NCBI GenBank assembly: GCA_030917805.1
Contig: JAUPUA010000072.1
Span: 1 to 12,140, forward strand
From: Patescibacteria group bacterium
Lineage (GTDB): Bacteria > Patescibacteriota > Saccharimonadia > Saccharimonadales > HK-STAS-PATE-42
DNA: 12,140 bases
Direction: 5' to 3'
This document shows positions 1-5,917 of this stretch, one piece after another. Below the pieces are notes generated by a model. The model had not been told where the DNA came from and did not search any database. It was given only the letters and a program-made list of their open reading frames with translations. Numbering within the stretch: position 1 is the stretch's first letter; the number at the start of each line of letters is the position of its first letter. Made by a program: the position numbers and the translations under genes.

Positions 1-864
1 CGCACGGTTTACCTCCCGGGTGAGGCTTGTCAGGGTATTTATCTTAATTTTAAGAATATTGTTGATACCACCCGTCAAAAGGTTCCTTTTGGTGTGGCCC
101 AAATTGGTAAGGCATTCCGCAATGAGATTAGCCCACGTAACTTCTTGTTTAGAACTCGCGAGTTAGAGCAGGCCGATACCCAGCTTTTCATCAAACCGAA
201 TACTAATAAAGAGGCTTACGAACAAGCTAAACAGATGAGGTGGGATTGGTATCTTGGGATTGGTATTCGCGAGGAGAACTTAAGGTGGAAGCAACACGAA
301 AACTTAGTCTTTTATACCAAAGAGGCTTGGGATATTGAATATAACTTCCCATCTTATGGTTTTGACGAGTTGGAGGGTCTGCACGATAGAACCGATTACG
401 ATTTGACCCAGCATATGAAGTTTTCTGGAACTGACCTTAATTACACAGATCCAGTTAGTGGTGAGAAGTATATTCCGTGGGTGATTGAGACTTCTGTTGG
501 TCTAGGACGTTTATTCTTAACGGTTGTTTCTGATGCCTACTGCGAAGAGGAAGTTAACGGTGAGACGCGTACAGTTCTTAAACTAAAAGAAGAGCTAGCT
601 CCAATTAAAGCTGTTGTTTCTCCGCTGTTGAAGAACAAACCAGAGTTAGTTGAAAAGGCTAAAGAGGTTTTTGCAAAGCTTTCTCAAGAGCAGATGTGTG
701 AGTATGATGATAATGGAAATATTGGTAAGCGTTACAGGCGTGCTGATGAGATTGGGGTTCCAAAATGCATTGTTATAGACTTCCAAACTTTAGAAGATGG
801 AACTGTAACTGTTCGTGATCGAGATACGATGGAGCAGGTTAGAGTGAAGATTGAGGATCTGTAG
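1..864 (+). CDS. glyS: Glycyl-tRNA synthetase, single-chain alpha2 type, 5'-truncated by the window
   Basis: Class II synthetase that charges tRNA-Gly with glycine in the cytoplasm. The frame is open from base 1, so the N-terminus is missing; an internal GTG at 94 is not the start. Counting from base 1, class II motif 2 is seen as FRNE at residues 39-42 followed by SPRNFLFRTRELEQ, and motif 3 as ETSVGLGR further on. The C-terminal ~110 residues form the anticodon-binding domain, including YDDNGNIGKRYRRADEIG and DGTVTVRDRDTMEQ, both typical of bacterial GlyRS. Odd: the segment usually read as RPETAQG is here PGEACQG (residues 6-12). Stop TAG; the next gene follows after 6 bp, suggesting co-transcription. 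Family assignment is very secure; only the 3' 287 codons are present. Confidence 0.96.
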   Translation, partial: RTVYLPGEACQGIYLNFKNIVDTTRQKVPFGVAQIGKAFRNEISPRNFLFRTRELEQADTQLFIKPNTNKEAYEQAKQMRWDWYLGIGIREENLRWKQHENLVFYTKEAWDIEYNFPSYGFDELEGLHDRTDYDLTQHMKFSGTDLNYTDPVSGEKYIPWVIETSVGLGRLFLTVVSDAYCEEEVNGETRTVLKLKEELAPIKAVVSPLLKNKPELVEKAKEVFAKLSQEQMCEYDDNGNIGKRYRRADEIGVPKCIVIDFQTLEDGTVTVRDRDTMEQVRVKIEDL

Positions 865-870
865 GCAAAG

Positions 871-1773
871 ATGTCTACCTATAAGACCGTATTTGACGAA
901 GAAGGAGCATCTAAGCTTTTGGCAGAGCTTCTAAATGAATCTGACATCAAAACTAAAAGGTTAAAAGGGGGTGAAGGCTCCTGTGCTTTTTCTTTTGCAT
1001 TTGATAACCAAAAGTTAGTGCTGAGGGTAAATTCTAATGGTGTCGAAGGCTACGAAAAAGATAAGTTTGCATATGATAACTTTAGCTCTAGTCATCTTCC
1101 TATACCAAAAGTAATTAAAATTGGAGTTAAAGAAGATGGTTTAGCGTATGTAATAACCGAAGAGGCTTCAGGCATAACTTTGGATAAGCTGTCAAAAGAT
1201 GAATACATAGAGTTGGCTCCAAAGTTAGTAGCAGTCCTGGATGCAATAAATGGCGTTAGATTAGCTGGAAGTGGCTATGGCTCATGGGATAAGAATGGGA
1301 ACGCTGGTTATAGCACTTGGCAGGGCTATTTAAAGGCTTGTATTACCCAAGAACCTATAGTAGATACCCCGAAGTTTTATAATCAGGGTCTTCATGACTT
1401 AACTGCTCAAAAAGCATCTAGCTTGTTCAAATATTGCCCTGAAGAAAGAGTACTAGTGCATGGAGATTTTGGCCTTGATAATACTCTTTGTGAAGGTGTA
1501 AATATTAGTTCTGTTATAGATTGGGAAGGTTCACTGTATGGAGATAGGTTAAGGGACATTGCCTGGATAGACTTCTGGAGAAACGATGATACAGTATCTA
1601 AGATATATCTGAAAGAGCATGAGAATGATAAAGATTTATTACTCAATTTTAAAGAGAGATTAGAGTGCTACAAGCTTTTGATAGGCTTAAGCGCTCTTTG
1701 GTTCTTTGCGTTCTCAAACCAAGAAAAGAGTTACGCCTATGCGCAAGAGTTAATAGAAAAACTTTTGAACTGA
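871..1773 (+). CDS. APH-family phosphotransferase, hygromycin B kinase (Hph/APH(4))-like
   Basis: Predicted ATP-dependent small-molecule O-phosphotransferase of 300 residues, close to the length of APH enzymes. The catalytic loop is H197-G198-D199-x4-N204 and the metal-binding Asp is D217 in IDW; GDRLRDIAWIDFW (224-236) matches the region after it. Resemblance to hygromycin B phosphotransferase is visible along the whole length from memory of Hph: GGEGSCAFSF near residue 35, LVLRVN at 49-54 (Arg where many kinases have Lys, as in Hph), HLPIPKVIKIG near 75-85, and a TW before the middle helices. Hph has HAD at the catalytic loop, whereas this protein has HGD. It lies 6 bp after glyS and meets the NIPSNAP gene tail to tail with a 2-bp gap. 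The substrate is unknown; resistance activity is inference. Confidence 0.88.
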   Translation: MSTYKTVFDEEGASKLLAELLNESDIKTKRLKGGEGSCAFSFAFDNQKLVLRVNSNGVEGYEKDKFAYDNFSSSHLPIPKVIKIGVKEDGLAYVITEEASGITLDKLSKDEYIELAPKLVAVLDAINGVRLAGSGYGSWDKNGNAGYSTWQGYLKACITQEPIVDTPKFYNQGLHDLTAQKASSLFKYCPEERVLVHGDFGLDNTLCEGVNISSVIDWEGSLYGDRLRDIAWIDFWRNDDTVSKIYLKEHENDKDLLLNFKERLECYKLLIGLSALWFFAFSNQEKSYAYAQELIEKLLN

Positions 1774-1775
1774 AT

Positions 1776-2102
1776 CTAATGAATAGGTGAATATTTGGTG
1801 GGGCGGAGAAATTTATTGTGGGTTTTTCGAACTAATTCGCCGTATTGAGCAGCGGATTCTTTCTTAATCTTTGACCATTCCTTGTCGCTGTTAAACTTTG
1901 GCCATTTTTCTTCTCGCTCGGCTAAGCTTTGCCATTCGATGATGTAGCAGAAGTTTTGCATGTCTCCGATTTCTTCATCCCAAATCATTAGGATCTTGAT
2001 CCCATATTTATCCATGATACGCATGGCGTGGTTTTCGAACCTTTCGTGAAAGGCTTTCCTGGCGTTGTTTGGGATTTCGTAAGTTCTAAGTTCGTGTATC
2101 AT
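1776..2102 (-). CDS. NIPSNAP family protein
   Basis: A 108-residue protein with the NIPSNAP signature: it opens with IHELRTYEI, then an amphipathic stretch (KAFHERFENHAMRIMDKYGI), a central beta segment with W-D-E-E-I-G-D, and the SLAEREEKWPKFNSDKEW block, in which LAERE...DxEW is the family hallmark. NIPSNAP is a ferredoxin-like alpha/beta-barrel fold related to antibiotic-biosynthesis monooxygenases; its bacterial members have no firmly established reaction. Soluble, with no signal peptide. Its ATG (complement of 2100-2102) is only 35 bp from the ATG of the divergent phosphatase gene, so the two share a very short divergent control region. I see no clear Shine-Dalgarno. Confidence 0.85.
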   Translation of the reverse strand: MIHELRTYEIPNNARKAFHERFENHAMRIMDKYGIKILMIWDEEIGDMQNFCYIIEWQSLAEREEKWPKFNSDKEWSKIKKESAAQYGELVRKTHNKFLRPTKYSPIH

Positions 2103-2120
2103 GTTCTAGATTATACCTTA

Positions 2121-2129
2121 TGCTACAGT
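2121..2129 (+). promoter_or_regulatory. Extended -10 promoter for the histidine phosphatase gene
   Basis: TGCTACAGT reads as an extended -10 (TGn plus a hexamer matching TATAAT at 4 of 6 positions). It ends 8 nt before the ATG at 2138, which would put transcription start at or next to that ATG. The alternative ATG at 2120 lies inside this element, which argues for the 2138 start. No convincing -35 is visible. Prediction only. Confidence 0.45.
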
Positions 2130-2137
2130 TAGTAGTT

Positions 2138-2680
2138 ATGGTATTCATTGCGAGACATGGGCAGAGTGAGGCAAATCTAGATGATCTATTTGCTGGTAAA
2201 GAACTTAATTCACCATTAACTAATATTGGTAGAGAGCAGGCCAAATTTTCGGGTGCTAAGGTAAAGCTTTTGAATATTGCTAAGATCGTCTCTTCGCCTA
2301 TAGAAAGGGCTCTAGAAACAGCACAAATTATAAGAGACTCTGCGGGGTTGAATGAGATAAAGATTGAAGTTGAAAAGGATCTTGAAGAGCTCGCAATGGG
2401 TGAACTTAGTGGGACTAAACGGTTTAAAGGTGTAGACGAATTCTGGGGTGCAGTAGGCGTTGAGGACCCTGACAAATTTAGGGATAGGGTCGCTAGGACT
2501 CTTTTAAAGGTAGATGAGGAAGGTAGGAATATCTTGGTGGTATCTCATGGAGTTGTTATTAAGGCGATTATAACAATTGAGAACGGTTTGACAGCCCGTG
2601 AGATCAGGACTTTGCATGATATCGAGAATGCAGTAGTTAAAGAGGTTGATATGGATGCAATAAAAAAGTTTTTAGAGTAG
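2138..2680 (+). CDS. Histidine phosphatase superfamily (phosphoglycerate mutase-like)
   Basis: A 180-residue cytoplasmic phosphatase/mutase of the RHG branch. The signature IARHGQSEAN places the phospho-accepting H7 eight residues from the chosen start; R57 (SSPIERALETA) and E84 (LEELAMGELSG) complete the phosphate pocket, and the second catalytic His is H137 in VVSHGVVIKAI. An upstream ATG at 2120 would add six residues, but it falls in the predicted promoter, and family members begin just before the RHG strand. The specificity loop is short, so cofactor-dependent phosphoglycerate mutase proper is unlikely; a small-molecule phosphatase (sugar phosphate, ribazole phosphate or similar) is more plausible but unresolved. 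It probably shares a transcript with the DUF1761 gene 42 bp downstream. Confidence 0.92.
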   Translation: MVFIARHGQSEANLDDLFAGKELNSPLTNIGREQAKFSGAKVKLLNIAKIVSSPIERALETAQIIRDSAGLNEIKIEVEKDLEELAMGELSGTKRFKGVDEFWGAVGVEDPDKFRDRVARTLLKVDEEGRNILVVSHGVVIKAIITIENGLTAREIRTLHDIENAVVKEVDMDAIKKFLE

Positions 2681-2709
2681 AATTTTTTTAGTTAAGGATA
2701 AATAAACGA

Positions 2710-2714
2710 AAGGG
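2710..2714 (+). promoter_or_regulatory. Shine-Dalgarno of the DUF1761 gene
   Basis: AAGGG lies 8 nt before the ATG at 2723, at good spacing. It is worth noting because most first genes in this window lack an SD, while this gene, which sits second in its transcript, has one. Confidence 0.65.
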
Positions 2715-2722
2715 TAGTTTTT

Positions 2723-3139
2723 ATGGAAGCTCAAGTTAATTTGGTGGGAGTTCTTTTAGCAACTCTGTCGAGTATGGTTGTGGGGAGTGTTTGGTATGCT
2801 AAGCCGGTTTTTGGTAAGACTTGGATGAAGCTTGTAGGCTTAACAGATAAAGATTTCAAAGAGATGAGTTGGACTCCGATGGTCTTTGCGATTGTAAGAT
2901 CAGCTTTTCTGGCGTATTTGTTAGCGTATCTAGCGTTTGTGGCAAATGCCTTTTACGGCAATAGCTTTACGCAGGATAGCTTGAAAGTGGCGTTTATGAT
3001 CTCTCTCATAGTCGTGCCAACGATGGTGATGCATGACCTATTTGAAGGTAGAAGAAAGAAGATAAGTCTAATCAATGGTCTGCATGAGTTTGTTACAATA
3101 ATGGTAATGGCTCTGGTGATTGGTGTAGTAGGACTTTAG
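2723..3139 (+). CDS. DUF1761 family small membrane protein
   Basis: A 138-residue integral membrane protein with about four predicted helices (roughly residues 6-24, 51-73, 86-104 and 118-137). The N-terminal pattern VNLVGVLLATLSSMVVGSVWYAK followed by FGKTWMKLVGL is the recognisable DUF1761 signature: an Asn in the first helix, WY at its end, then FGxxWM. The function of the family is unknown. Conserved polar residues inside the last helices (MHDLFEG near 103 and a His in NGLHEF) may be functional. A good SD supports the ATG. It follows the phosphatase gene and is closed by a hairpin terminator at 3166-3186. Confidence 0.82.
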   Translation: MEAQVNLVGVLLATLSSMVVGSVWYAKPVFGKTWMKLVGLTDKDFKEMSWTPMVFAIVRSAFLAYLLAYLAFVANAFYGNSFTQDSLKVAFMISLIVVPTMVMHDLFEGRRKKISLINGLHEFVTIMVMALVIGVVGL

Positions 3140-3165
3140 GGTTCGACTTTTCTAACTGCTACGTC

Positions 3166-3186
3166 ATCCCGGATTAATTCCGGGAT
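3166..3186 (+). terminator. Palindromic hairpin: rho-independent-like terminator or dispersed short palindrome
   Basis: A perfect 8-bp stem (ATCCCGGA / TCCGGGAT) with loop TTAAT, followed by CTTTCATT. It lies in the 73-bp gap after the DUF1761 gene and before the glycoside hydrolase gene. The T-tract is short, so termination may be moderate. The core with its flanks (GTCATCCCGG ... CCGGGATCT) resembles a palindromic repeat type seen between genes in several bacterial groups; only one copy is present here. Confidence 0.7.
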
Positions 3187-3212
3187 CTTTCATTATTACT
3201 AATCTTAATTAA

Positions 3213-4520
3213 ATGAAAAAGAACTTATTCGAGGATGATTTTTTATGGGGAGCTGGTGTTGCTGCGCATCAGGTTGAGGGCGGCAATGATAACGACTGGA
3301 CTGAGTGGGAGCTTGCCAATGCCTCGCACCAAGCAAAGGCTGCTCCAAACAAATTTGGTTACTTACCAAATTGGCCCAAGATCAAAAACGAGGCAACTGA
3401 CCCAAGAAATTATGTTTCGGGCCGAGCAAGTGAACACAAGAAATATTTTAAGCAAGATTTCGAACTTCTAAAATCACTAAATCTGAATACTTTAAGGTTT
3501 AGTATCGAGTGGAGTAGGATTGAGCCAACAGCGGGTGAGTTTAACAAAACTGCACTGCGTTACTATAAAACATACTTTAATGAGCTAAAGAGACAGGGGA
3601 TAACCCCTGTTGTCACTTTGTGGCACTTTACAGTTCCGAAATGGTTCGCTAGCAAGGGAGGGTTCTATAAACGAGGTAATATTAAATATTTTGAACGCTT
3701 TGTAGAGGTTGTTACAAAAGCCTTTGGTAATGACTTTACATATGTCACAATTTTGAACGAGCCGATGATCTATGCAAACCACTCTTTTAAAGACGGCAAG
3801 TGGCCTCCTCAGAATGAGAATATTCTAAAATCCGTAAAAGTTGTTTTAAATCTGATAACTGCCCATAAAAAAGCATCTAAGGTTCTTTTAAAATATCGAA
3901 ATGATTATAAGATTGGGATCGCGCATAACTGTGCAGACTTTTATATTGGTGATAGTACGCTGGCGACTAGGCTTAATGTTAAGTTTTTAAGGTGGGCTAA
4001 TAATCACTTCTTTTTGGATAGAACTAAAAAGTACCTAGATTTTATAGGTCTAAATTATTATTTTGCCGAGCGTCATTTTGGCTTTGGTTTGCACGCTAAT
4101 AATCCGGATAAAAATAGGAATGATATTGGCTGGAGCATGGAGCCCGCAAGAATATCTAATGTGGTACACGATATTTGGTGTAGGTATAAACTCCCAATAA
4201 TGATTACGGAAAACGGCGTGGCGGATTCTGGTGATAAATATAGAAAGTGGTGGATTGCAGAAACCTTAAAAGAGATTATTAAGCTTAAGAAGAAGGGTGT
4301 TGGACTTATTGGATACATCCATTGGTCACTGCTGGATAATTTTGAATGGGCAGATGGGCATTGGCCAAAGTTTGGTCTAATAGCGGTAGATAGAGAGACA
4401 GGATCAAGAAAGCTTAGGCCTAGTGCTAAGTGGTTTGGAGGTATTATTCAGCGTATTCAAAATCCAGGCCCAAGAAGTGAGCCTGTTACTGCCGCAAAAG
4501 AGATTGAGAAACTGAAGTGA
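3213..4520 (+). CDS. Glycoside hydrolase family 1 (beta-glucosidase/beta-galactosidase type)
   Basis: Retaining beta-glycosidase of 435 residues, a full (beta/alpha)8 GH1 domain. It starts with FLWGAGVAAHQVEGG (sugar-binding Q20), continues with LRFSIEWSRIEP (95-105) and WHFT (H138), and carries the acid/base E183 in LNEP and the nucleophile E333 in ITENG. The aglycone/glucose-binding region is SLLDNFEWADGHWPKFGLIAVD near 372-393. There is no signal peptide, so it acts in the cytoplasm on imported or internal beta-glucosides or similar; exact specificity (glucoside, galactoside or 6-phospho) cannot be read. The insertion around residues 40-70 differs from the common bacterial form and looks closer to archaeal-type members. 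No SD is seen before the ATG. The gene stands alone, convergent with the orphan at 4533-4838. Confidence 0.95.
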   Translation: MKKNLFEDDFLWGAGVAAHQVEGGNDNDWTEWELANASHQAKAAPNKFGYLPNWPKIKNEATDPRNYVSGRASEHKKYFKQDFELLKSLNLNTLRFSIEWSRIEPTAGEFNKTALRYYKTYFNELKRQGITPVVTLWHFTVPKWFASKGGFYKRGNIKYFERFVEVVTKAFGNDFTYVTILNEPMIYANHSFKDGKWPPQNENILKSVKVVLNLITAHKKASKVLLKYRNDYKIGIAHNCADFYIGDSTLATRLNVKFLRWANNHFFLDRTKKYLDFIGLNYYFAERHFGFGLHANNPDKNRNDIGWSMEPARISNVVHDIWCRYKLPIMITENGVADSGDKYRKWWIAETLKEIIKLKKKGVGLIGYIHWSLLDNFEWADGHWPKFGLIAVDRETGSRKLRPSAKWFGGIIQRIQNPGPRSEPVTAAKEIEKLK

Positions 4521-4532
4521 TTAGTTGCTAAA

Positions 4533-4838
4533 TTAGTTATCTTTCGGCACAAAAAGTGTTGTTGTCCCGGGCTCCTTTTTTAGATATTGGCTGGTTATCC
4601 CATCATATCTAGATCCTTCTGTGGTGAATGAACCTTCAGTGTTCTGTAGGATTCGTTCAATAGCATCCCTGCCAACCGAATCGTTACTTGTTGCTATAAC
4701 AGATACTCTAAAGAGTTCGTTAGCGGTGTCTGGAGCACCCATTACTTCAATATTTTTTAATTGACCTCTAATTGTGTCTAGGTCAAGTATTTCTCCAACT
4801 GGAGCAGGTTGTTTCTTTTTGTTTTCTGATGTTGACAT
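4533..4838 (-). CDS. Hypothetical protein, 101 aa, strongly promoted and probably leaderless
   Basis: I do not recognise this protein. It is short and soluble, with a low-complexity charged N-terminus (MSTSENKKKQPAPVGE). The remainder looks like a small alpha/beta domain: DLDTIRGQLKNIEVMG, then LFRVSVIATSNDSVGRDAIERILQNTEG, ending in a beta-rich tail (TTLFVPKDN). No cysteines, signal peptide or membrane segment. The ATG sits 7 nt after the -10 of a near-consensus promoter, which fixes the start and suggests a leaderless mRNA. It converges with the GH1 gene (12-bp gap). The strong promoter implies abundant expression, but no function can be assigned. Confidence 0.75.
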   Translation of the reverse strand: MSTSENKKKQPAPVGEILDLDTIRGQLKNIEVMGAPDTANELFRVSVIATSNDSVGRDAIERILQNTEGSFTTEGSRYDGITSQYLKKEPGTTTLFVPKDN

Positions 4839-4845
4839 AGTAGTC

Positions 4846-4874
4846 AGTATATCACTACTTATTGCTTATGTCAA
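4846..4874 (-). promoter_or_regulatory. Near-consensus sigma70 promoter for the 101-aa orphan
   Basis: On the minus strand, TTGACA (4869-4874, perfect -35), a 17-nt spacer and TATACT (4846-4851), preceded by TGA, giving an extended -10 as well. Seven bases then separate the -10 from the ATG at 4838, so initiation should fall on or beside the A of the start codon. The best promoter in the window. Confidence 0.85.
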
Positions 4875-4928
4875 TAGTCTGAAGGGTGATGTAGTGGATA
4901 TCATACATATGGTTGCTGAAGATGAGTT

Positions 4929-4959
4929 TTGTACACATCCTGTGGATAAGTTCTGCACA
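4929..4959. promoter_or_regulatory. Cluster of three DnaA-box-like sites
   Basis: TGTGGATAA at 4941-4949 is a perfect DnaA box (TTATCCACA on the minus strand). It is flanked by TTGTACACA (4929-4937) and TTCTGCACA (4951-4959), each one mismatch from TTATNCACA on the plus strand. A fourth, weaker match (two mismatches) is GGTGGAAAA at 4960-4968. The sites lie only 1-3 bp apart, about 70 bp upstream of the mraZ -35. DnaA binding is inference; no dnaA or dnaN gene is in the window. Confidence 0.5.
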
Positions 4960-5027
4960 GGTGGAAAAGCTACCACTGTAATTGATTTTTTGTCCCAGCT
5001 TTTCATTACTCGATATAAAGTTACTAC

Positions 5028-5057
5028 TTGTTTGTGGGTAGCTGTGGGTAGTATATT
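5028..5057 (+). promoter_or_regulatory. mraZ promoter
   Basis: TTGTTT (5028-5033), an 18-nt spacer and TATATT (5052-5057). The first two GTGGGT boxes fill the spacer exactly, so a bound repressor would block RNA polymerase. Predicted start is near 5064, giving a ~90-nt leader before the ATG at 5155. Confidence 0.6.
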
Positions 5058-5080
5058 TATCTTAGTGGGTAGATGTGGGT
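5034..5080 (+). promoter_or_regulatory. Four MraZ boxes (GTGGGT direct repeats)
   Basis: GTGGGT starts at 5034, 5044, 5065 and 5075: two pairs with an exact 10-bp pitch, the pairs being 21 bp apart (about two helical turns), so all four face the same side of the helix. Known MraZ operators are tandem TGGGN repeats with 5-nt spacers upstream of mraZ. Boxes 1-2 lie between -35 and -10 and boxes 3-4 just past the predicted transcription start, consistent with autorepression by the downstream gene. Confidence 0.85.
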
Positions 5081-5154
5081 GAACTGCAAGTTAAGCTAAA
5101 TAAGTTTACGTTGGTTCATTCAGAATAAAAACAAAAACTCCCACGAAATTTAAA

Positions 5155-5529
5155 ATGGCCAAAGTGGATTACTTCGCCCGGAAGCTCGACGACAAAAATC
5201 GTTTAACTTTACCTGCAGAGGTAAGGGATGAGTTTGCGGAAGGGATAGTAATTACACGAGGCTTTGGTACCTATCTGCATGCTTACCCTAAAGAGGTTTG
5301 GCAGCAAGATGTGGAATCTAGACTGAAGGGAGATATCCTGGATGAAAGGATTGCGGATCTTAATGTTAGATTTCGGATGGGAAAAAAGGATGTGGTACCG
5401 GACGGAAAGCAGGGTAGAATCACGTTAGATTCTAGTTTGCTTAGTTTTGCTGAGATTCAGCAAGACGTTGTGGCGATTCGAGTCGGCCAGTATTGGCGGC
5501 TCGGGTCACCTAAGAACATTAACAGCTAG
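5155..5529 (+). CDS. mraZ: Transcriptional regulator MraZ
   Basis: A 124-residue DNA-binding protein of the AbrB/SpoVT-like swapped-hairpin fold; in other bacteria it forms a ring and controls the division and cell wall (dcw) operon, of which it is the first gene. Two internal MraZ repeats are visible: FARKLDDKNRLTLPAEVR (7-24, with D12-x3-R16) and DGKQGRITLDSSLLSFA (83-99, with D83-x4-R88). Slightly shorter than the usual 140-150 residues, mainly at the C-terminus. The first repeat has DDKNR where DxKGR is usual. The ATG has no SD. Its own operator lies upstream. Unusually, rsmH/ftsL do not follow; a 405-bp noncoding stretch does. Identity is secure from the sequence and the operators together. 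Confidence 0.93.
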   Translation: MAKVDYFARKLDDKNRLTLPAEVRDEFAEGIVITRGFGTYLHAYPKEVWQQDVESRLKGDILDERIADLNVRFRMGKKDVVPDGKQGRITLDSSLLSFAEIQQDVVAIRVGQYWRLGSPKNINS

Positions 5530-5776
5530 ATTAGAGTTTTAACGCTCAATCTTAATATATTCTAATATTGCTACCGAGCAATCAGCGGTGGGTTTGAAGG
5601 AAACCACTTTAAAAAACCTTAGTACATCGGTATTTGCTTAAATCTGGTGAGGTTACTTTTGAATCGGACTATGTTCTTCTTTGAACTTGGCTCGCAAAGA
5701 TTCAAAATTACTAACCGCACTGCAAAGTTTTAAGTTTTACTAACAAAAAATCTCTCACTTCACATAAGTCTCTCTA

Positions 5777-5798
5777 TTAGATAGGAATAACTATCTAA
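5777..5798 (+). other. Perfect 8-bp hairpin
   Basis: TTAGATAG and CTATCTAA pair perfectly around the loop GAATAA. It is followed by an A-rich run broken by C (5798-5826), not by T's, so it is not a rho-independent terminator on the plus strand. On the minus strand the hairpin would be preceded, not followed, by T's. Probably part of the candidate RNA. Confidence 0.5.
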
Positions 5799-5855
5799 AC
5801 AAAAACAAAAATGATAAAAACAAAAAGCTGATTGTTCGATAATGATATTAGAATT

Positions 5856-5878
5856 AGCCCCACAAGTTTGGGGCTTTT
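5856..5878 (+). terminator. Rho-independent terminator after mraZ/candidate RNA
   Basis: A 7-bp stem AGCCCCA / TGGGGCT with loop CAAGTT, running into TTTT. It closes the mraZ transcription unit (or the separate RNA) just before the promoter of the next operon. Confidence 0.82.
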
Positions 5879-5917
5879 CTGTGCTTGTTGGTCGGAACAT
5901 ATGGGTGAATCTTGAAC

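Larger units (their letters stand above)
4839..5154. other. 316-bp noncoding control region between the orphan and mraZ
   Basis: No credible gene lies here. It holds, in order, the leftward promoter of the orphan (4846-4874), a DnaA-box cluster (4929-4959), the rightward mraZ promoter with four MraZ boxes (5028-5080), and about 74 bp of A-rich mraZ leader without a visible SD. A + strand open frame across 4774-5082 lies over the opposite gene and these sites and is not coding. Confidence 0.7.
5567..5878 (+). ncRNA. Candidate structured RNA or long structured 3' UTR of mraZ
   Basis: The 405-bp gap after mraZ has no credible protein gene but several helices in series: ATTGC/GCAAT (5567-5571 with 5578-5582); GTGG-TTT/AAACCAC (5588-5595 with 5601-5607, one bulged G); a long arm pairing TTTTGAATC (5657-5665) with GATTCAAAA (5699-5707), extended by GGTTA (5651-5655) with TAACC (5712-5716); a 4-bp hairpin GTTC/GAAC inside that arm; and an 8-bp hairpin at 5777-5798. 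An A-rich linker then leads to a terminator at 5856-5878. A weak -10 (TATATT, 5556-5561) would start transcription near 5568. I looked for and did not find hallmarks of tRNA, tmRNA, RNase P RNA, SRP RNA or T-box. End points are estimates, and it could simply be the tail of the mraZ mRNA. Confidence 0.45.

Noticed and set aside
94..864. A GTG start for the glycyl-tRNA synthetase at 94
   Set aside because: The frame is open from base 1 and already encodes recognisable GlyRS sequence, so the gene is simply cut by the window edge.
1407..1646. Minus-strand ORFs such as 1407-1646, 3585-3782, 4073-4318, 9251-9592 and 10249-10434
   Set aside because: Shadows of well-identified genes on the other strand, with no protein-like features.
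4774..5082. A 102-codon plus-strand ORF
   Set aside because: It overlaps the antisense orphan and runs through the DnaA boxes and mraZ operators; its product looks like no protein and it has no start signal.
4839..5154. Calling this region oriC
   Set aside because: The DnaA-box cluster is suggestive, but there is no dnaA/dnaN, no demonstrable unwinding element and no skew data; reported only as a finding to check.
5671..5733. A 20-codon ORF inside the candidate RNA (MFFFELGSQRFK...)
   Set aside because: No SD or abutting promoter, and it lies in the loop and 3' strand of the strongest helix, so chance or a structured RNA explains it better.
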